Source: Ignavibacteria bacterium GWC2_36_12
GTDB lineage: Bacteria > Bacteroidota > Ignavibacteria > Ignavibacteriales > Ignavibacteriaceae
Direction of reading: 5' to 3'
NCBI GenBank assembly: GCA_001802795.1
Contig: MGZZ01000003.1
Coordinates: 1 to 40,358 of the forward strand
DNA length: 40,358 nucleotides
In this document: in pieces, positions 28,228 to 38,144 of the stretch
Numbering within the stretch: position 1 is the stretch's first letter
Layout of the letters: each line of letters begins with the position of its first letter
Made by a program: the position numbers and the translations under genes
The notes under the pieces: model-generated
What the model was told of the DNA's origin: nothing
Database searches by the model: none
What the model saw: only the letters and a program-made list of their open reading frames with translations

Positions 28228-30096
28228 TTGACAATCACTAAACCTTTTTTTCAAATCCTTAAAAGAGTAACCAGAAGATTTCTTCTTCTCATAGTCATAC
28301 CTCTGAGCGTTGCTTTAACCAGTTGTTCATCAAGCAGATTTGCAAACTTTATATCAACCAATAAAGACAAACTAATGGATGGGGAGAAAGAGTTCCGATT
28401 TGTTTCATTCAACATTCCAAATCTTCATTATATAGAAGACTACCTCGCGTTCGATTCTTCAAATCCGTGGCGTCTTCCCGATGAATTTGAAATAAGAGAT
28501 GCACTTGAGTCAATAAAGCAACTGGGCGGTAAAGTTGCAAGAATATATGTTTTATCTGTACGAAAACAGGGCGAGTCAAAAAAAATCATACGTCACGTTG
28601 AAGCTCCGGGTATCTTTAATGAAGATGCATTCAAAGCTTTAGATAAAGTAATGCAAATTGCAAATGAAGTCGGGGTAAGAGTAATTATTCCTCTTGTTGA
28701 TAACTGGTGGTGGTGGGGCGGTCCGCTTGAATATGCAGCATTCCGGGGTAAGAAAAAAGAAGAGTTCTGGACTGATCCACAATTGATATCGGATTTTAAG
28801 AAGACTGTTGAGTTCATGGTTAACAGAAAAAATACTTACACCGGAGTTTTATATAAAGAAGATAAAGCTTTGTTTGGATGGGAAACAGGTAATGAACTTG
28901 AATGCCCTTTTTCATGGAATGCCGAAATTGCACGGTATATTAAAACTATGGACAATAATCATGTTGTTATTGAAGGAACTCATTCACAAATTTTATCCGA
29001 AGAAGCAATTAATAATCCTGATATAGACGTTCTTTCCACTCATCATTATTCAGAAGTTAATAAGTCAATAAAAAATATTTTGAAGAATAAGGATTTATCG
29101 AAAGGTAAAAAACCATATTTCGTTGGTGAATTTGGTTTGACTTCTCCTGAGAATATAAAAGCTATTGTTGATACTGTCATAAATAATGATGTATCCGGAA
29201 TTATGATATGGAGCCTAAGATTTCATAACAGGAACGGTGGGTTTTATATGCACAGGGAGAATACCGGTTCAGGTCCATACCGCTTCCCGGGATTTTCTTC
29301 AGGTGATATTTATAACGAAAAAGATATTATCAATTTTATGAGAACAAAAGCCTATGAAATTGACGATAGGAAAATTCCACCTTTAGAAATTCCAACTGCC
29401 CCACATTTACTTGAAATAACAGATGTTTACGATATTTCGTGGCAGGGTTCAACCGGTGCTTCATCTTACAATGTGGAAAGAAGAGAATCAAATAGCGATA
29501 ACTGGATTACTATTGCTACGAATATCTCCGACGCGGAAATTGCATACAAACCTTTGTTTATGGATACTACTGCAGTTTTGGGCAATGAATATTTTTACAG
29601 AATAACTGCTCTGAATGAAAGCGGAACATCTAAGCCTTCAAATGAGGCTGGTCCTGTAGGAGTTAATTCATTAAAAATTGTTGATGAATTGGCAGACGCT
29701 TCTAAAATTCTTATGAATGAAGGAAATATTGAGTTTTTAAACTACCAGGATATTAATAAAGCTAAAGAAGATAATAGCAGGTTAAAAGCAGATTCAGGCG
29801 CTTCAATAATTTATATTTCTCCAAAAAATATTTCATTATTCAAAGTATTTGCTTTTACTGATAATTCAGCATGTGGGGTTACAATCTTAGCTTCTGAATC
29901 ACTGGAAAATTTCTCTCCACTAATAACAAAATTGGAGACATTTCCTCCCTATAAAAATTTCTATGGTTTCTTTGCTCCAGTCGTTTATACATGTGAAGAA
30001 TTTCCAGTAAATTTGAAATACATAAAAATCTTATTTAATAAAGGAGTTCAGTTAAGCAGAACCGAAATTGAATATACCGGGAATAAAACTAATTAG
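28228..30096 (+). CDS. GH5 (GH5_7-like) beta-mannanase lipoprotein with FN3-like domain
   Basis: Lipobox LTSC; RIYVLSV...IIPLVDNWWWWGG...FWTDPQLISDFKKTVEFMVNRKNTYTGVLYKEDKALFGWETGNELECP resembles the GH5_7 mannanase core; nucleophile-like YFVGEFG; FN3-like ISWQGSTGASSYNVERRES. Start codon TTG with no clear RBS, so the exact start is uncertain. Confidence 0.82.
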   Translation: MTITKPFFQILKRVTRRFLLLIVIPLSVALTSCSSSRFANFISTNKDKLMDGEKEFRFVSFNIPNLHYIEDYLAFDSSNPWRLPDEFEIRDALESIKQLGGKVARIYVLSVRKQGESKKIIRHVEAPGIFNEDAFKALDKVMQIANEVGVRVIIPLVDNWWWWGGPLEYAAFRGKKKEEFWTDPQLISDFKKTVEFMVNRKNTYTGVLYKEDKALFGWETGNELECPFSWNAEIARYIKTMDNNHVVIEGTHSQILSEEAINNPDIDVLSTHHYSEVNKSIKNILKNKDLSKGKKPYFVGEFGLTSPENIKAIVDTVINNDVSGIMIWSLRFHNRNGGFYMHRENTGSGPYRFPGFSSGDIYNEKDIINFMRTKAYEIDDRKIPPLEIPTAPHLLEITDVYDISWQGSTGASSYNVERRESNSDNWITIATNISDAEIAYKPLFMDTTAVLGNEYFYRITALNESGTSKPSNEAGPVGVNSLKIVDELADASKILMNEGNIEFLNYQDINKAKEDNSRLKADSGASIIYISPKNISLFKVFAFTDNSACGVTILASESLENFSPLITKLETFPPYKNFYGFFAPVVYTCEEFPVNLKYIKILFNKGVQLSRTEIEYTGNKTN

Positions 30097-30112
30097 AAAA
30101 AGGATGTAAACA

Positions 30113-32119
30113 ATGAATCTTATTGCAGTTATTTTTTCATTTTTAACTCTCATTAATTCAACTGAGAAGACCACAATGGAAATTCCTTCGATTTTTTCAG
30201 ACAATATGGTTCTTCAGCAAAACTCGACTGCGAGTTTCTGGGGAAAGGCTGAACCGAGAATTAAAGTAAACATAAATGCAAGCTGGGGAGAATCGGCAAC
30301 AACAAATGTAAATGATGACGGATCGTGGTTAGCAAAAATAAAAACTCCGTCTGCAGGAGGTCCTTTCGAAGTTAACCTGACAGTAGGAGATTCAACCATT
30401 ATTTATAAAAATATTTTGATTGGCGAAGTATGGCTTTGCTCCGGGCAATCAAACATGGAGATGCCATTACAGGGCTGGCCACCTAATGATTTGATTTTGA
30501 ACTCACAGGAAGAAATCAAAAATTCTTCCAATTCTAATATCAGGCTCTTTAGTGTTTCGCGCGCTTATTCTGTTGAAAAAGAATTTAATGTTGACGGGAA
30601 ATGGGAAGAATGCAATCCTCAAACGATCGCAAGTTTTAGTGCTACTGCATATTTCTTTGGTAAAAGATTACAAGAAAAACTAAATATTCCCATTGGGTTA
30701 ATCCATTCGAGCTGGGGAGGAACTCCTGCTGAATCATGGACAAGTAATGAATATCTTGAGTCTATCGATGATTTCAAACCTATTCTTGCTGATATAGAGA
30801 ATAGTAAAGGAGATATTCAAAAATATAAAGTGTGGCTCTCTGACCACCCGGTTATTAATATAGATAAACCTCTTGAAACAAGCTGGGAGAACCTTGACTT
30901 TAATGATGAAAAATGTTCTTCAACTAATTTTAAAGATAGTATGTGGCGGGAGGTAGACCTTCCGAGACTATGGGAAACCAGCGAGGTTGGAAATTTTGAT
31001 GGGGTTATTTGGTTTAGAAAGAAAATCGAAATACCCGAAAGCTGGAGAGACCAAAACCTTGTTATTGAACTCGGGCCGATAGATGATATGGATAGAACCT
31101 ATGTAAACGGGGTTTTGATAGGTGCCCACGAAAAAAGTGGTTTCTGGAGAAACGATAGAATTTATAATATTCCGAAAGAATTATTATCAAAAGAAATTTT
31201 AATTGCTGTAAGAGTACTCGATAATCAAGGAGGGGGCGGATTATATGGAGACATAGAAAAATTAAAAATACATCCTACTAACAGTGATGAAAGTATATCC
31301 TTAAGCGGCAAATGGAAATACTTACCCGTGGCTGAATACCATGGCCAGAAGTTTTATGCCTTTGATATAGACAAGATGGATTATTACTCGAGACCACTTA
31401 TAAAAATTAGTCTCTCCGCCAATACACCAACTACACTTTTTAATGCAATGATAAATCCTTTAGTTCCCTATTCAATTGGGGGCGCAATCTGGTACCAGGG
31501 AGAATCGAACACAGGCAGATCAGAACAATATACAACCCTGTTTCCCTTAATGATAAAAAACTGGCGCGAAGTATGGGGTTTGGGCGATTTCCCTTTTTAT
31601 TATGTTCAGATTGCTCCTTATAATTACGGTAGTGAAACACATTCTGAATTCCTCCGCGAGTCTCAATTAAAATCCTTATCTGTTCAAAATACGGGAATGG
31701 TTGTTACACTGGATATTGGTAACCCCGTAAATATTCATCCTTCTAATAAACAGGATGTTGGAAAAAGACTCGCCGACTGGGCGTTAGCTAAAACATATAA
31801 TAAAAACGTTCCTTACTCAGGCCCGCTTTATAAATCAATGAAAGTTGAAAAAGACAAGATCGTTATTTCTTTTGATCATTGTGATGAACTGGTTGTAAAG
31901 CAATCAGAAGACAACAACAATTTTTTGATTGCAGGTACTGACAGTGTATTCAAAAATGCTGAAGTAAAAATAGATAACGACCAATTGATTTTGTTTAACC
32001 CCGAAATAAAAAATCCTATTGCTGTAAGGTATGCCTGGAGTAATACTGCAACAGCAACTTTGTTTAATAAAGAAGGACTACCGGCTTCATCATTTAGAAC
32101 GGATAATTGGGAAAAATAA
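30113..32119 (+). CDS. Sialate O-acetylesterase-family SGNH esterase with inserted beta-sandwich domain
   Basis: IFSDNMVLQQNSTASFWGKAEP, GEVWLCSGQSNMEMPL, GLIHSSWGGTPAESWTS, GGAIWYQGESNTGRSEQY, DIGNPVNIHPSNKQDVGKRLADWA; jelly-roll-like insert around 30880-31320. Confidence 0.92.
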   Translation: MNLIAVIFSFLTLINSTEKTTMEIPSIFSDNMVLQQNSTASFWGKAEPRIKVNINASWGESATTNVNDDGSWLAKIKTPSAGGPFEVNLTVGDSTIIYKNILIGEVWLCSGQSNMEMPLQGWPPNDLILNSQEEIKNSSNSNIRLFSVSRAYSVEKEFNVDGKWEECNPQTIASFSATAYFFGKRLQEKLNIPIGLIHSSWGGTPAESWTSNEYLESIDDFKPILADIENSKGDIQKYKVWLSDHPVINIDKPLETSWENLDFNDEKCSSTNFKDSMWREVDLPRLWETSEVGNFDGVIWFRKKIEIPESWRDQNLVIELGPIDDMDRTYVNGVLIGAHEKSGFWRNDRIYNIPKELLSKEILIAVRVLDNQGGGGLYGDIEKLKIHPTNSDESISLSGKWKYLPVAEYHGQKFYAFDIDKMDYYSRPLIKISLSANTPTTLFNAMINPLVPYSIGGAIWYQGESNTGRSEQYTTLFPLMIKNWREVWGLGDFPFYYVQIAPYNYGSETHSEFLRESQLKSLSVQNTGMVVTLDIGNPVNIHPSNKQDVGKRLADWALAKTYNKNVPYSGPLYKSMKVEKDKIVISFDHCDELVVKQSEDNNNFLIAGTDSVFKNAEVKIDNDQLILFNPEIKNPIAVRYAWSNTATATLFNKEGLPASSFRTDNWEK

Positions 32120-32135
32120 ATTTCCGGAGAAAATG

Positions 32136-32175
32136 AATAAAAAAAAGGGTGATCTTTTTGAGATCACCCTTTGGA
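32136..32175 (-). terminator. Rho-independent terminator between convergent genes, best oriented for the minus strand, possibly bidirectional
   Basis: AAAGGGTGATCT-TTTTG-AGATCACCCTTT; the A-tract upstream on + becomes a U-tract for minus-strand transcripts. Lies between stops at 32119 (+) and 32199 (-). Confidence 0.85.
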
Positions 32176-32198
32176 ATTTACTCACCTTGGATAAATAC

Positions 32199-34757
32199 TT
32201 ACTTAAGCAGCATCATTTTCTTATTGAACTTATAGTCGCCTGCTTCAAGACTATAGAAGTAAACACCTGAAGCCAGACGGCTTGCATCAAAATTAACAAT
32301 ATACGCTCCTGCATTCATATAAGTATCAACAATTGTAGCAACTTTCTGACCCAGAATATTATAGATTGTTAACCTTACATTTGATGCTTTATCCAGATCA
32401 AAGTTAATCTTTGTCGTGGGGTTAAATGGATTCGGGTAGTTTTGCGATAGCGAGAAACCGTCAGGCAACTCTGGGCGTTCCGTAACAGAAGTAATAATCT
32501 TGTTCAGTTGAATCCAATCAAGTAATACTTCGCCTGCAGATATGGTTACATTATTTGCCCCGGCTGCTAACGTAAACTGACCGGAGAAAACACTAAGACC
32601 ATCAGAATTTCCTGCCTCGCCTTCAAACGAGATATCTAATGTTTGTCCATTTGTTTGAAGCTGACCTGCTTTTGTACCGTTCGGTGCCTGATAGAATATT
32701 GTTACAGCATAAGGTCCTTCTGCTTCAGCATCAATTGAAAAAGAAATAGTTCCATTCGCACCCATATTTACATATTTGAATCCGCTTGGAACATATATAT
32801 TCGGGTCTGGACTAATTAAAGCTACAATGTCATATGTAGTAACATTACTGGCATTTAAGGAAATTATATTTGAACCACCGACTACAACATCAACAGAAAG
32901 GAATTCCTGATAGCCCCAGGAAGGTTCAATTCTAAAAGTATTCTCTCCTGCCTGTAAGTTTAAACCTGCGGCTCCTTCAATAAGCCCCGCAGCAGTTATA
33001 GTGTATTCATTCCAAGCAACTGGAGCCAAATCACTCCAATAATATTCGCCGTAACCTGAATTATTACGCATATTAGTTCCATTCATGATTAGTCTTTGTC
33101 CTCTTACAGCATCCTGACTCCTGGTTTTCACTACCAAATCAACAGTAGCAGCTTCAGTCATGTTAAACTTCCATTCTATGAAACCACCACCATCCATATC
33201 AAAGTACGGTAAATCACCGGCATAATTTTCAACAACTGCCGATCCGCCTATTGTAGTGTTCTCAGCTTCTATTGACCCAATTACGCCAACACTTACGCCG
33301 CCCACCATTCCTTCAATATCGGCTACATATTGATCTTTGTTAGCTTCAAACTGGTCTTTTTGAGTTGGAAACCAGTTTAAATCGCCCAGAGGTAAATTAT
33401 CTGTACCTGCATTCATTAGGCTTGCAGTTGTGTAACTAAAGTTTTCAGGAACACCTCTTGGTGTATTTGCAGGCCAACTTGGACAGGTATGACATGTGTC
33501 ACCACCATCCATAGGGTACATCCAAAAATACGTTGTTGAAGGCGTTGGACCGCCATAATATTGAGATGCCCTAATTTCAGTTATATAAGCAGTCATATTG
33601 TTGAATATGCTTTCAGTTGGGTAAGTAGGGAAATCCGGTCTACTATCCAACCAGGTAGTATCACTTACTACAACACCTTCATAAGGATCTATAAAGTCTT
33701 CTTTTAACACCGGGCCTACAAAGGGTTGTGCTCTTATAGTATCGGCATACCAAGCATCGAACATTGGATCTCTCCATGCAGCAGTATGTGTAAACAGAAT
33801 TTTACGCCCGAGTTCAGGACCATATTTAGAGGGTAAATCACTAAAGCCAAATATTCCACTGGCATATTGTCTCGGATCGCGGCTCGGATTACCTATTTCA
33901 TCTCTATCTGAAGCCTCGCCATCCCAAAAACCATTAATAATTAAATTGTTAGCGAAGTATGCTTTATACAGCCAGGGTGTTGTGTTTATGCCACGTCCTA
34001 TATTTACTAAAGTGTTGTGGTTAAATCTCAGATAGTTTGCAATGCCGCTTTCTATTTGCAAAGCAGTAAAAGCAACATTAAAGAAAGTATTATTCTCTAC
34101 AATAACTGTATCCTGATCTGCCCAAATTGAAAGACCACGCCCCGTCCACATTTGTGTAGGGGGAAATTCCAGTAAATTTCGATAGATGTTATTTGTTACA
34201 AAAATATCATTGTTTTTACCTGTCCAGGCAATTATCGAAAAATTATTACGTTCAAATACGCAGTTATCAATTACAAAGCGAGAATCGCTTGCATCTATTT
34301 GTATCGGTTGGTAGAGAGAACCTTGTGCCCCGCCATCATCACTACCAATTATATACAAATTTTTAAGAGTAATAGAACCATTTCCTGTAATCATTCTACC
34401 ATTAAGTGTTCCATCCTCCCTGGCAACCTGTTGTAATACTGCAGGAAAAGCGTTGGGATCGTTAGGATCAGGATCTTCGCCTACAATTCTTAGATGCCAT
34501 CCGGGATTTTCAATTGTTTCATCGTTCCAGTAAAATCCTCCTCTCCTTAATTTGTAAACACGGTTTGGGTTAGCTCTCGAACCATCTGCAGATGTATCCG
34601 CTGCAATAGCTAAACGAAGAGCATTGGGAATAAAATTACCTCCTCCATCCAGCCATTCAACATCCAACGTATCAGACTGAGCCTGAATGTTTTTTACCGG
34701 AAGAAAAATAAACCCCACAAAAAGTATAAGAAGTATAAATAAGTAACTAGGTTTCAT
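32199..34757 (-). CDS. Secreted parallel beta-helix protein with CBM6/35-like beta-sandwich regions and T9SS type A sorting domain
   Basis: Signal peptide; beta-helix repeats (ITLKNLYIIGSDD.., FVIDNCVFERNNF, IFVTNNIYRNLL, VIVENNTFFNVA, LRFNHNTLVNIG); IEAENTTIGGSAVVENYAGD..; C-terminus FSLSQNYPNPFNPTTKINFDL...LASGVYFYSLEAGDYKFNKKMMLLK. Confidence 0.85.
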   Translation of the reverse strand: MKPSYLFILLILFVGFIFLPVKNIQAQSDTLDVEWLDGGGNFIPNALRLAIAADTSADGSRANPNRVYKLRRGGFYWNDETIENPGWHLRIVGEDPDPNDPNAFPAVLQQVAREDGTLNGRMITGNGSITLKNLYIIGSDDGGAQGSLYQPIQIDASDSRFVIDNCVFERNNFSIIAWTGKNNDIFVTNNIYRNLLEFPPTQMWTGRGLSIWADQDTVIVENNTFFNVAFTALQIESGIANYLRFNHNTLVNIGRGINTTPWLYKAYFANNLIINGFWDGEASDRDEIGNPSRDPRQYASGIFGFSDLPSKYGPELGRKILFTHTAAWRDPMFDAWYADTIRAQPFVGPVLKEDFIDPYEGVVVSDTTWLDSRPDFPTYPTESIFNNMTAYITEIRASQYYGGPTPSTTYFWMYPMDGGDTCHTCPSWPANTPRGVPENFSYTTASLMNAGTDNLPLGDLNWFPTQKDQFEANKDQYVADIEGMVGGVSVGVIGSIEAENTTIGGSAVVENYAGDLPYFDMDGGGFIEWKFNMTEAATVDLVVKTRSQDAVRGQRLIMNGTNMRNNSGYGEYYWSDLAPVAWNEYTITAAGLIEGAAGLNLQAGENTFRIEPSWGYQEFLSVDVVVGGSNIISLNASNVTTYDIVALISPDPNIYVPSGFKYVNMGANGTISFSIDAEAEGPYAVTIFYQAPNGTKAGQLQTNGQTLDISFEGEAGNSDGLSVFSGQFTLAAGANNVTISAGEVLLDWIQLNKIITSVTERPELPDGFSLSQNYPNPFNPTTKINFDLDKASNVRLTIYNILGQKVATIVDTYMNAGAYIVNFDASRLASGVYFYSLEAGDYKFNKKMMLLK

Positions 34758-34804
34758 AGGATGTCCTCCAATAATTTTGATTATTGATTAGTTAATTAAA
34801 TTAC

Positions 34805-37800
34805 TTACTGTAAATTATATCGAATTCCTAAATCCATTGTAAATCCGTAGTACTCAGTATAGGAAGCGTTAGTTTCTACGTTTCCTCTGTAATTTCTGTC
34901 TGCTCTTTTATTTAGATTAGTTAAATTTGCATATACCTGAAGACCCCAGTCCAGTTTTTGCTGCAAAGTTAAATCCCATCGATAGTAAGTTCCTGTAGAT
35001 TGATCTAATGCGGCATCATTTGCTATCCAGGCGGTCTTATCGCTTTGATATAAATAAGAGAGTCGTAAAGAAAAGTCTTTAAAATCATATCCAAAGGTCA
35101 CATTGAGAATATGTGCAGGTTGATAAGGCATACGGCTTGTTCTTATAGTATCTGTGACAATATAACTTGATCTGGGTGGAATGCCCGTAATTACTCGTTG
35201 GGTAGAATATATTTGCTTATCAATCTCAGAGAAAATTCTTGTATAATTTACATTTAGTACCAAACCCTGCAGGACAGATGGCAGATACCAGAACCGGGTT
35301 TGCCAATCGAGTTCAAAACCTTTATAGTATGCCGGGTTAGGGTTGTTAACATAAGTATCCATGTATGGATTATTAGTACGCCAATCATCAGGTATATTTG
35401 ACCCTTCTAATGTCGGAACACCCGCTCGCAGTTGATAGCCAACCTGAAAAATTAAGTTTTCAATTCTTTTATGGAAGCCGGAAATGGTAAAGAACCCAGT
35501 ATAGTTTTCATAGATTTGAACAGAGGCATCCAGGTTTACAGATCTAGCGGGCTTCAAAAGTGCGTTGTTAGCACGGATATAATTGCCATAAATATCTATC
35601 GAGGTAATAGGAGCATATTGAATATAATCTGGTCTTGTAAGAGTTTCTGTTCTTGCCAAACGAATTTTCAACCAATCGGCTGGACTAACTATTAAATGAA
35701 CTATAGGCAGCCAAAATTCGTTTTCTCTTACATTGTTTAGTTTTGTATAATCCGGCGGAGTTACACTGGCTGCACTGCCAGCACCTCTGAAACGTTGTCC
35801 GTTATATTCAGAATAATCTCTTTCATAACGAACTCCCGGAATAAGTGTAAAAAAATTCCAGGAAAGTTCACTCATTATATAAGCTGCCTGGTAACGTTCA
35901 ATACCATCGTAATCACCACCATCAGAGCCATAATCTCCATAACCTGTACCTGTAGAATAAGAAAGCCAGTTATTTGGATATTGGTCGGCATTACTCTTGA
36001 AAGCATCTGTAAACTGCCGTAATATTCTTTCATTAATCATAAATCCCAAATTATACTCGCCATTTAGAAAATGCGGACTTGGCTCATTTAAAAGAAAACG
36101 GGAAACAGGGAAAGCCGCATAGTTTCTCGCGAGTGCAGAATCACTTTCCCAATTCCAATCATCCGGGTAATGTTCGGCTAAGTATTTAAGTGCAGCAACT
36201 ATTGAAGCATTTTGATATGCACTACCTCCATACTGAAGATTATCCAATCCCCATTTTTCCTGATCATTCAGTCTGTCAAGCCACCGGAATTTTCCTCCGA
36301 GTTTAACATATCCTTTAATATCCGAACCAATCATAAACGGGAGCTGTGTGTTAAATTGGAATGAAGATTCATTTTCTTTTCGTGTGGTACTATGAATAAA
36401 GACATTTCGAAGCCCTGTAGTCAAAGTATCAATTGTTTGAAGAGCAGGAATTTCATGCGGATCCATTCCGGCATAAACACCCCCTGTATTAAAAGCAACA
36501 TTTTCCTGAATAAAATTCCACTCATAATTTCCCGGGTTATCAGTCAAGGATGAAGTTCTGGCAACAGTAAAATCATATTTTATCCAATTAAAATCCTGCT
36601 CAATACCTACAGTACCAGTAAAAATTGAAGTGACATCATCTTTATTCTCAAGTGTATATTGATGCCTGTTTTCTGCCACATTCATCACGTTGATACGGTT
36701 GATGGATTCATTATTAAGACGATTATAAAATGAATTGGCAATAACTTTACCTGAAGGAATTCGATAATCAAGAAGAATGCTTGCTCCAGTACGACGGCGC
36801 GTTACGTTCTCAGCTCTTAATCTTATATTTGTAGGCTTGACAACAATATCAGGAGCTACACCTGTTTGATTATAATCCCCCTGAAATTTATCTGCACTAC
36901 GATTGTAATCATCTAAATTAAGGTTTGCAATAACGCCAAGACTATTATCCAGGAATCGGTTACTTACACTTCCGGTAAGTGCATAATTACCATAATAATC
37001 CTGAAGCTGATTATAACCGCCTTGCACAGAAGCGCTAAACTGAAGTCCTACCGGTGCTTCTTTTAATCTTAAATCTACTGTGCCACCAAGTGCATCAGCA
37101 TCCATATCCGGTGTATTTGCTTTTTTCAATGTAATACCATCCAGCATATTAGATGCAATCAGAGAAAGATCAATACTCCTATCGTCACTTCCAGTTGCAG
37201 GAAGGCGAACACCATTAACTGTTACTGAATTATACTTTGGCTCTAATCCTCTAATTGATATCTTGTTAGCTTCACCTCCTGAACGTTCTATAGAAACACC
37301 GGGCAAACGACCGATAGTCTCTGCTGCATTAACATCAGGGAGTTCCTTAATACGATCCCTGGCAACCACATTAGCTATAGTATTTGAGTTAAACTGTTGA
37401 TTAATAGCTCCGAGTTGCCCTTCTGCCTGAGCAGTTATTGTAACTGTTTCTCCCTCTATAGTTTTGTACTCGAGATAAAAATTTTCTTCGAAACTTCTGT
37501 TCTCAATAATGTTCACATCGATACTAACTGAGTTATATCCGATATATGATATTGTTAATGTTTGACTTCCAACTGGAATATTTCTAATAATGAATTTACC
37601 TTCTAAATCCGTTGCAGCACCTATACTTGTACCTTTAACTATTATGTTGGCCCCCACCAGTGGTTCTTCCGTGTTTTTGTCCATTACCGTTCCCCTAACA
37701 ACACCTACCTGGGCAAACAAAAAAGACTGGGATAATAACAAAAGTAACAACACTAAAAGAGTACCAGAATAAAATTTTCTTCTACTTTTATAGAAGGAAG

Positions 37801-37810
37801 TAATTAGCAT
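34805..37810 (-). CDS. TonB-dependent receptor (TIGR01782/TonB-Xanth-Caul-like) with CarboxypepD_reg domain
   Basis: GVVRGTVMDKNTEEPLVGANIIVKGTSIGAATDLEGKFIIRNIPVGSQTLTISYIGYNS; plug RIKELPDVNAAETIGRLPGVSIERSGGEANKISIRGLEPKYNSVTVNGVRLPATGSDDRSIDLSLIASNMLDGITLKKANTPDMDADALGGTVDLR; C-terminal barrel strand GFTMDLGIRYNLQ. Confidence 0.94.
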   Translation of the reverse strand: MLITSFYKSRRKFYSGTLLVLLLLLLSQSFLFAQVGVVRGTVMDKNTEEPLVGANIIVKGTSIGAATDLEGKFIIRNIPVGSQTLTISYIGYNSVSIDVNIIENRSFEENFYLEYKTIEGETVTITAQAEGQLGAINQQFNSNTIANVVARDRIKELPDVNAAETIGRLPGVSIERSGGEANKISIRGLEPKYNSVTVNGVRLPATGSDDRSIDLSLIASNMLDGITLKKANTPDMDADALGGTVDLRLKEAPVGLQFSASVQGGYNQLQDYYGNYALTGSVSNRFLDNSLGVIANLNLDDYNRSADKFQGDYNQTGVAPDIVVKPTNIRLRAENVTRRRTGASILLDYRIPSGKVIANSFYNRLNNESINRINVMNVAENRHQYTLENKDDVTSIFTGTVGIEQDFNWIKYDFTVARTSSLTDNPGNYEWNFIQENVAFNTGGVYAGMDPHEIPALQTIDTLTTGLRNVFIHSTTRKENESSFQFNTQLPFMIGSDIKGYVKLGGKFRWLDRLNDQEKWGLDNLQYGGSAYQNASIVAALKYLAEHYPDDWNWESDSALARNYAAFPVSRFLLNEPSPHFLNGEYNLGFMINERILRQFTDAFKSNADQYPNNWLSYSTGTGYGDYGSDGGDYDGIERYQAAYIMSELSWNFFTLIPGVRYERDYSEYNGQRFRGAGSAASVTPPDYTKLNNVRENEFWLPIVHLIVSPADWLKIRLARTETLTRPDYIQYAPITSIDIYGNYIRANNALLKPARSVNLDASVQIYENYTGFFTISGFHKRIENLIFQVGYQLRAGVPTLEGSNIPDDWRTNNPYMDTYVNNPNPAYYKGFELDWQTRFWYLPSVLQGLVLNVNYTRIFSEIDKQIYSTQRVITGIPPRSSYIVTDTIRTSRMPYQPAHILNVTFGYDFKDFSLRLSYLYQSDKTAWIANDAALDQSTGTYYRWDLTLQQKLDWGLQVYANLTNLNKRADRNYRGNVETNASYTEYYGFTMDLGIRYNLQ

Positions 37811-37973
37811 GTCTCGCCTCCTCGCCCGATACTTGATTTACATAAATTTTAAGGTCTTTAAAAATATAAATACCAAAAAAATCAATGTAAAATTTATTTT
37901 TTTGCCCGTTTCAATGGATTTTTTCCTCACTAATCAATTAAACAAATCAATAATAATACCATCGAATGAGCAA

Positions 37974-37985
37974 GAAAACGTTTAC
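37974..37985. promoter_or_regulatory. Candidate LacI-type operator GAAAACGTTTAC
   Basis: AAACGTTT palindrome, 164 nt upstream of the 34805-37810 receptor start in the 37811-38144 intergenic region. Confidence 0.3.
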
Positions 37986-38144
37986 TAAACTGAAATAATT
38001 AAATCTTGGAGAGTGATGAATTTATCATTTTAATAAAAAGTTATAGCTATAATAAAGCTTGCTGGTCTCTTACTTCTTTATACTAAAAGCTCACACCCAA
38101 CAATTATTAGAAGGCATCATGCAGGGATTTTAGATTTTATAATT

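Noticed and set aside
32031-32270. Plus-strand ORF 32031-32270
   Set aside because: Out-of-frame overlap with the esterase 3' end and spans the terminator hairpin; no RBS or recognisable sequence.
35471-37772. Plus-strand ORFs 35471-35695, 35795-36022, 37080-37400 and 37590-37772
   Set aside because: Antisense to a well-supported TonB receptor (34805-37810, minus strand).
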